A DNA stretch of 64,000 nucleotides from Enterobacter ludwigii (GTDB lineage Bacteria > Pseudomonadota > Gammaproteobacteria > Enterobacterales > Enterobacteriaceae): the NCBI GenBank assembly GCA_023023105.1, contig CP083824.1:806001-870000 (forward strand), written 5' to 3'. The translations under genes were made by a program, and so were the position numbers. Of the stretch, positions 59,229 to 64,000 are shown piece by piece (within the stretch, counting starts at the first letter, position 1; each line of letters begins with the position of its first letter). A model generated the notes under the pieces. The model had not been told where the DNA came from, did no database searches, and saw only the letters and a program-made list of their open reading frames with translations.

Positions 59229-61207
59229 GTACGCGTATTGCACGCTTCCCGGCACTGCTGTTGTCCTTACTCTTCCTTGCTGCGCTGGTTTTAACCTGGT
59301 TCAACCTGTCGACGGCATTGCCGCGCGGGGAGTGGGGCACCGCTCTGACAGCCCCGGATATCAACAACATTCAGCAGATGGTGTTCCACTACAGCCTGCT
59401 ACCGCGTCTGGCGATCTCGCTGCTGGTCGGGGCCGGGTTAGGCCTGGTGGGCGTTTTGTTCCAGCAGGTACTGCGTAACCCTCTGGCAGAGCCGACGACG
59501 CTGGGTGTTGCAACAGGTGCGCAGCTTGGGATCACCATTACCACGCTGTGGGCGCTGCCCGGCGCGTTAACCACGCAGTTTGCGGCTCTCGCGGGGGCAT
59601 GTGTGGTGGGGGCGCTGGTCTTTGGCGTGGCCTGGGGTAAACGCCTGTCCCCCGTGACGCTAATCCTGGCCGGGCTGGTGGTCAGTCTCTATTGTGGCGC
59701 GATTAATCAACTGCTGGTGCTGTTCCATCACGATCAGCTGCAAAGCATGTTCCTGTGGAGTACCGGAACCCTTACCCAGACTGACTGGAGTGGTGTTGAG
59801 CGTCTGTGGCCGCAGCTAATTGGCGGTGTACTGCTGACCCTGCTGCTCCTGCGTCCGTTAACGTTAATGGGGCTGGATGATGGTGTGGCGCGTAACCTGG
59901 GGTTGGCGTTGTCGCTGGCTCGTCTGGCGGCGCTGACGCTGGCAATTGTATTGAGCGCTTTGCTGGTAAACGCCGTTGGCATCATCGGGTTTATTGGCCT
60001 CTTTGCTCCGCTGCTGGCAAAAATGCTCGGCGCACGGCGTCTTCTGGCGCGCCTGATGCTGGCTCCTCTGATTGGCGCGCTGATCCTCTGGCTTTCCGAT
60101 CAGATCATTCTCTGGCTGGCGCATGTCTGGAGGGAAGTGTCGACGGGCTCGGTGACCGCGCTTATAGGTGCGCCGCTGCTGCTGTGGCTACTCCCGCGTC
60201 TGCGCAGTATTAGCGCGCCGGCGATGGATGTTGGCGATAAGGTTCATGCTGAACGTCAGTCAGTGCTGTGGTTTAGCCTTGCCGGTCTGGCGGTGCTGAT
60301 TATTGCTTTGTTTGCCGCATTCGCTTTTGGGCGTGATGCGGCGGGCTGGCACTGGGCAACGGGCGATTTATTCCATGAACTGCTGCAGTGGCGCTGGCCG
60401 CGGGTGCTTTCCGCGTTAATTGCCGGGGTCATGTTGGCCGTCGCGGGCTGTATTATCCAGCGCCTGACCGGCAATCCGATGGCCAGCCCGGAAGTGCTGG
60501 GGATTAGCTCTGGCGCGGCGTTCGGCGTGGTGCTGATGTTGTTCCTCGTGCCGGGAAATGCATTCGGCTGGTTGATGCCTGCGGGGAGTATTGGTGCGGC
60601 GGTGACGCTGTTAATCATCCTGATTGCTTCTGGTCGCGGCGGTTTTTCCCCGCACCGAATGCTGCTGGCCGGGATGGCGCTCAGCACGGCATTTACCATG
60701 TTGCTGATGCTGCTTCAGGCGAGTGGCGATCCGCGTATGGCGAAGATTCTGACCTGGATTTCCGGCTCAACGTACAGTGCTACCGGCAGCCAGGTTGTTT
60801 ACACCGGGATCGTGATGATCGTGTTGCTGGCGGTTGTGCCGCTGTGTCGTCGCTGGATGACCATCCTGCCGCTGGGGGGCGAAACTGCACGTGCGGTCGG
60901 GTTAGCGCTAACGCCAACGCGCGTGGCGCTTCTTCTGCTGGCTGCGTGTCTGACGGCGACGGCCACCATGACGATAGGACCGCTAAGCTTTGTGGGGTTG
61001 ATGGCTCCGCATATCGCCAGAATGATGGGTTTTCGCCGGACCATGCCGCATATTGTGATGTCGGCGCTAACGGGCGGGATAATGCTGGTGTTTGCGGACT
61101 GGTGCGGAAGAATGGTGCTGTTTCCCTATCAGGTCCCGGCAGGTCTGCTGTCGACCTTTATTGGCGCGCCGTACTTTATTTATCTGTTAAGAAAGCAGAG
61201 CAGGTAG
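59225..61207 (+). CDS. fhuB: FhuB, ferrichrome ABC transporter permease (fused double domain)
   Basis: At 660 aa it has two homologous FecCD-type permease halves (about 1-325 and 335-660) in one chain, each about ten membrane segments, with the EAA-like cytoplasmic loops (GLVGVLFQQVLRNPLAEPTTLGVATGAQLG and the matching CIIQRLTGNPMASPEVLGISSGAAFG). The fusion is usual for FhuB. Its stop codon TAG is contiguous with a REP element, which begins at the next base. Confidence 0.97.
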   Translation: MSTRIARFPALLLSLLFLAALVLTWFNLSTALPRGEWGTALTAPDINNIQQMVFHYSLLPRLAISLLVGAGLGLVGVLFQQVLRNPLAEPTTLGVATGAQLGITITTLWALPGALTTQFAALAGACVVGALVFGVAWGKRLSPVTLILAGLVVSLYCGAINQLLVLFHHDQLQSMFLWSTGTLTQTDWSGVERLWPQLIGGVLLTLLLLRPLTLMGLDDGVARNLGLALSLARLAALTLAIVLSALLVNAVGIIGFIGLFAPLLAKMLGARRLLARLMLAPLIGALILWLSDQIILWLAHVWREVSTGSVTALIGAPLLLWLLPRLRSISAPAMDVGDKVHAERQSVLWFSLAGLAVLIIALFAAFAFGRDAAGWHWATGDLFHELLQWRWPRVLSALIAGVMLAVAGCIIQRLTGNPMASPEVLGISSGAAFGVVLMLFLVPGNAFGWLMPAGSIGAAVTLLIILIASGRGGFSPHRMLLAGMALSTAFTMLLMLLQASGDPRMAKILTWISGSTYSATGSQVVYTGIVMIVLLAVVPLCRRWMTILPLGGETARAVGLALTPTRVALLLLAACLTATATMTIGPLSFVGLMAPHIARMMGFRRTMPHIVMSALTGGIMLVFADWCGRMVLFPYQVPAGLLSTFIGAPYFIYLLRKQSR

Positions 61208-61234
61208 GCCGGGTAAGCGTTAGCGCCACCCGGC
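61208..61234 (-). repeat. REP-type palindromic element between fhuB and hemL
   Basis: GCCGGGTAAGCGT ... CACCCGGC, an inverted member of the family at 17420 and 27265. It starts immediately after the fhuB stop codon and ends seven bases before the hemL stop on the other strand. Confidence 0.85.
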
Positions 61235-61241
61235 AATGCCC

Positions 61242-62522
61242 TTAGAGCTTCGCGAACACCTTACGCGCCGCGTCGATGGTGTTATTGATATCGTCTTCGC
61301 TGTGCGCCACGGACATAAAGCCCGCTTCGAACGCTGACGGAGCCAGGTACACCCCTTCTTCCAGCATCAGGTGGAAGAAACGCTTGAAGCGTTCGACGTC
61401 ACATTTCACCACATCCTGATAGCAGGTGACGGTTTTCGCATCGGTGAAGAAAATTCCGAACATCCCTCCCACATGGTTCACCACCAGCGGGATACCCGCT
61501 TCTTCGGCGGCTTCCAGCAGACCGTTTGCCAGCTGAGTGGTGAGGTCAGTCAGGGTCTCATGAATACCAGGCTGAGCCACTTCGGTCAGGCAGGCGAAGC
61601 CCGCAGCCATCGCGATTGGGTTACCGGAGAGCGTTCCCGCCTGGTAAACCGGGCCTGTTGGTGCCAGGGCTTCCATCACATCCTTACGGCCACCGAATGC
61701 ACCGACTGGCATACCGCCGCCGATGATTTTGCCGAGGCAAGTCAGATCAGGCTCAACGCCATAATAGGACTGGGCACCCGCCAGCGCTACGCGGAAGCCG
61801 GTCATCACTTCGTCAATGATCAGCAGCGCGCCGAATTCATCACACAGTGCGCGCAGGCCCGGCAGGAAATCAGGTTGCGGTGGGATGCAGTTCATGTTGC
61901 CCGCAACGGGCTCAACGATAATGCAGGCGATCTCCTGTGGATATTGCTCGAACGCTGCGCGAACGGTATCCAGATCGTTATAGGTACAGGTTAGCGTGTG
62001 CTTTGCGAAATCAGCCGGTACACCCGGAGAGTTTGGCTGGCCGAGGGTCAGCGCGCCGGAGCCCGCTTTCACCAACAGGCAGTCCGCGTGGCCGTGGTAG
62101 CAGCCTTCAAATTTGATGATTTTGTCGCGGCCAGTAAAACCACGCGCCAGACGGATGGCGCTCATGGTGGCTTCGGTACCGGAGTTCACCATGCGCACCA
62201 TGTCCATGGTGGGCACCAGTTCAGTCACCAGCTCCGCCATTCTCACTTCCATCTCGGTTGGCGCGCCGAAGCTCAGGCCACGCTGAGCCGCTTCAATCAC
62301 CGCGTTACGAATAGCAGGGTGGTTATGCCCCAGTACCATCGGTCCCCAGGAACCGACATAATCAATGTAGGCTTTGCCATCGACATCATACAGATACGCG
62401 CCGTCAGCACGTTCGATAAACAGCGGCGTGCCGCCAACGCCGGTAAAGGCGCGTACAGGTGAGTTCACGCCACCCGGAATAAGCTCGCGGGCTGCACTGT
62501 AGAGGTTTTCAGACTTGCTCAT
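61242..62522 (-). CDS. hemL: HemL, glutamate-1-semialdehyde 2,1-aminomutase
   Basis: The 426-aa PLP enzyme produces 5-aminolevulinate for haem. The start [26 protein letters not shown] is identical in plan to E. coli; twelve extra upstream codons are rejected. PLP site [19 protein letters not shown] with the Schiff-base Lys, and [18 protein letters not shown] near 120, are intact. It is convergent with fhuB and divergent from clcA. Confidence 0.98.
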   Translation of the reverse strand: MSKSENLYSAARELIPGGVNSPVRAFTGVGGTPLFIERADGAYLYDVDGKAYIDYVGSWGPMVLGHNHPAIRNAVIEAAQRGLSFGAPTEMEVRMAELVTELVPTMDMVRMVNSGTEATMSAIRLARGFTGRDKIIKFEGCYHGHADCLLVKAGSGALTLGQPNSPGVPADFAKHTLTCTYNDLDTVRAAFEQYPQEIACIIVEPVAGNMNCIPPQPDFLPGLRALCDEFGALLIIDEVMTGFRVALAGAQSYYGVEPDLTCLGKIIGGGMPVGAFGGRKDVMEALAPTGPVYQAGTLSGNPIAMAAGFACLTEVAQPGIHETLTDLTTQLANGLLEAAEEAGIPLVVNHVGGMFGIFFTDAKTVTCYQDVVKCDVERFKRFFHLMLEEGVYLAPSAFEAGFMSVAHSEDDINNTIDAARKVFAKL

Positions 62523-62698
62523 GGCGTCGTTCCTGGTTCGTATAAAATGATTAAGCACACTATTCTAAGTGATCCGCGGAAGGTAATGAAATTTTTGCCT
62601 CTTTCATTCCTAAACAATTGTTAAGTATTTTTCACGGGATGACATGGCGCACTCTGGTAGAATCCCTGGGGCTATTTGTATGACGATAAGAAACGGTA

Positions 62699-64000
62699 AT
62701 GAAAGCAGACATCCCCACATTTGAAGAACAACAGTTCAGACGCATACAGCACCGTATTAGCATTCGACGTTTGCTCAATCGCGATAAAACCCCGCTGGCT
62801 ATTCTGCTGGCTGCTGCCGTGGTCGGTACAGTCGCCGGGCTGGTGGGTGTACTATTTGAAAAAGCGGTCAATGCGGTACTGAACTGGCGAGTTGGCACCG
62901 TAGCCGGTTTCGCCGATAGTCGGTGGCTGGTTTGGGTATGGGCGTTCGGACTGTCGGCGCTGTTTGCCATGGTGGGTTACTTTCTGGTGCGCAAATTTGC
63001 TCCTGAAGCTGGCGGTTCAGGGATCCCGGAAATTGAAGGTGCGCTGGAAGAGTTACGCCCGGTGCGCTGGTGGCGCGTCATCCCGGTAAAATTTATCGGG
63101 GGTATGGGAACGCTCGGGGCGGGCATGGTTCTGGGGCGAGAAGGGCCAACCGTACAACTGGGCGGGAACGTCGGCCGCATGGTGGGCGATCTGTTTCGGA
63201 TGCGTAGCGCCGAAGCGCGCCATACGCTGCTGGCAACCGGCGCGGCGGCGGGGCTTTCGGCAGCGTTTAACGCGCCGCTGGCGGGGATCCTGTTTATCAT
63301 CGAAGAGATGCGCGCGCAGTTTCGCTACAACCTGATTTCGATTAAAGCGGTGTTTACTGGCGTCATTATGTCGAGCATCGTTTTTCGCATCTTCAATGGC
63401 GAGGGCGCGGTGATTGAGGTCGGCAAACTCACCAATGCCCCGGTGAATACCCTGTGGCTTTACCTGATCCTCGGTATGATTTTTGGCGTGGTTGGCCCGC
63501 TATTTAACACCTCTATTTTGCGTGCTCAGGATATGTTCCAGCGCATTCACGGCGGAAATACCACCAAATGGGTGCTGATGGGCGGCCTGCTGGGTGGGAT
63601 GTGTGGTCTACTCGGTTTTATTGAGCCCAATGCCGCTGGCGGTGGCTTCGGGCTGATTCCCATCGCGGCGGCGGGCAATTTCAGCGTGGGTCTGCTGCTG
63701 TTTATGTTTATTTCACGCGTCATCACAACGGTGTTGTGTTTCTCCTCCGGTGCACCCGGCGGGATTTTCGCGCCAATGCTGGCATTGGGCACGCTGCTGG
63801 GGACCGCGTTTGGGATGGCGGCTGAAGTGGGTTTCCCGGCTTATCATCTGGACGCCGGGACGTTTGCGGTGGCCGGAATGGGGGCGCTGCTGGCCGCGTC
63901 CTTGCGCGCGCCGTTGACCGGCATCGTGCTGGTGCTGGAAATGACGGATAATTACCAGCTCATTTTGCCAATGATCATTACCTGCCTCGGCGCGACACTA
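62699..64000 (+). CDS. clcA: ClcA, H+/Cl- exchange transporter (C-terminus outside the window)
   Basis: The first 434 codons are present; the gene runs off the end of the window. It is a CLC antiporter of the inner membrane used in extreme acid resistance. Selectivity-filter motifs [22 protein letters not shown] (gating Glu) and [16 protein letters not shown] are all seen, and the intracellular proton Glu lies in [10 protein letters not shown]. The start ATGAAAGCAGACATC at 62699 lacks a strong SD but matches the family N-terminus. N-terminal 30 residues differ most from E. coli. Confidence 0.95.
   Translation, partial: MKADIPTFEEQQFRRIQHRISIRRLLNRDKTPLAILLAAAVVGTVAGLVGVLFEKAVNAVLNWRVGTVAGFADSRWLVWVWAFGLSALFAMVGYFLVRKFAPEAGGSGIPEIEGALEELRPVRWWRVIPVKFIGGMGTLGAGMVLGREGPTVQLGGNVGRMVGDLFRMRSAEARHTLLATGAAAGLSAAFNAPLAGILFIIEEMRAQFRYNLISIKAVFTGVIMSSIVFRIFNGEGAVIEVGKLTNAPVNTLWLYLILGMIFGVVGPLFNTSILRAQDMFQRIHGGNTTKWVLMGGLLGGMCGLLGFIEPNAAGGGFGLIPIAAAGNFSVGLLLFMFISRVITTVLCFSSGAPGGIFAPMLALGTLLGTAFGMAAEVGFPAYHLDAGTFAVAGMGALLAASLRAPLTGIVLVLEMTDNYQLILPMIITCLGATL

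Overview
The window is a chromosomal segment of an enterobacterium, most likely Enterobacter (E. cloacae complex) or a close relative. Gene order from hofC to clcA follows the 2-4 minute region of Escherichia coli, and many proteins are close to identical to their E. coli counterparts. The differences are accessory insertions typical of Enterobacter/Salmonella-like genomes. The genus call rests on gene content, protein similarity recalled from memory and the style of the REP repeats; no database search was run.

Layout. 1-4970: type IV pilus-like genes hofC (partial), hofB and ppdD, then nadC, and divergently ampD-ampE. 4989-7347: an accessory pair, a GH43 glycosidase and a GPH-family sugar symporter, lying between ampE and aroP. 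7515-16484: aroP, then the pyruvate dehydrogenase locus pdhR-aceE-aceF-lpd with recognisable PdhR, FNR-like and TyrR-like sites. 16680-19837: a chromosomal TraT-type lipoprotein and two envelope genes of unknown function (DUF2950, and the DUF3300 gene yacH). 20238-25546: acnB, yacL, speE-speD and yacC. 25692-31202: cueO with a CueR-type promoter, gcd, hpt and can. 31310-34860: ABC exporter yadG-yadH, PTS-like yadI and polysaccharide deacetylase yadE. 34861-42669: a chaperone-usher fimbrial operon whose usher gene is split by a complete 768-bp IS1. 42959-47957: panD-panC-panB, folK-pcnB and gluQ. 48016-55005: dksA, sfsA-thpR, hrpB and mrcB. 55241-61207: ferrichrome uptake operon fhuA-fhuC-fhuD-fhuB. 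61242-64000: hemL and clcA (cut by the window end).

How the parts work together. PdhR, AceE, AceF and Lpd make and control the pyruvate dehydrogenase complex, whose acetyl-CoA feeds the TCA cycle where AcnB acts. PanB, PanC and PanD make pantothenate, the CoA precursor. SpeE and SpeD make spermidine. FhuA, B, C and D move ferrichrome from outer membrane to cytoplasm. AmpD, AmpE and MrcB concern cell-wall synthesis and recycling. The fimbrial operon encodes major pilin, chaperone, usher, three minor subunits and a tip adhesin, but cannot assemble normally in this strain because of the IS1.

Most of the window is ordinary core genome. I found no new defence system, CRISPR array, tRNA, rRNA, prophage or integrase. 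The points most worth a second look are the recent precise IS1 insertion in the usher, the non-canonical AUU start of pcnB, the chromosomal traT, the GH43-symporter insertion, a dispersed 38-nt element with a hairpin, a strong hairpin in the pdhR-aceE leader, and an oppositely oriented terminator-like hairpin after panD.
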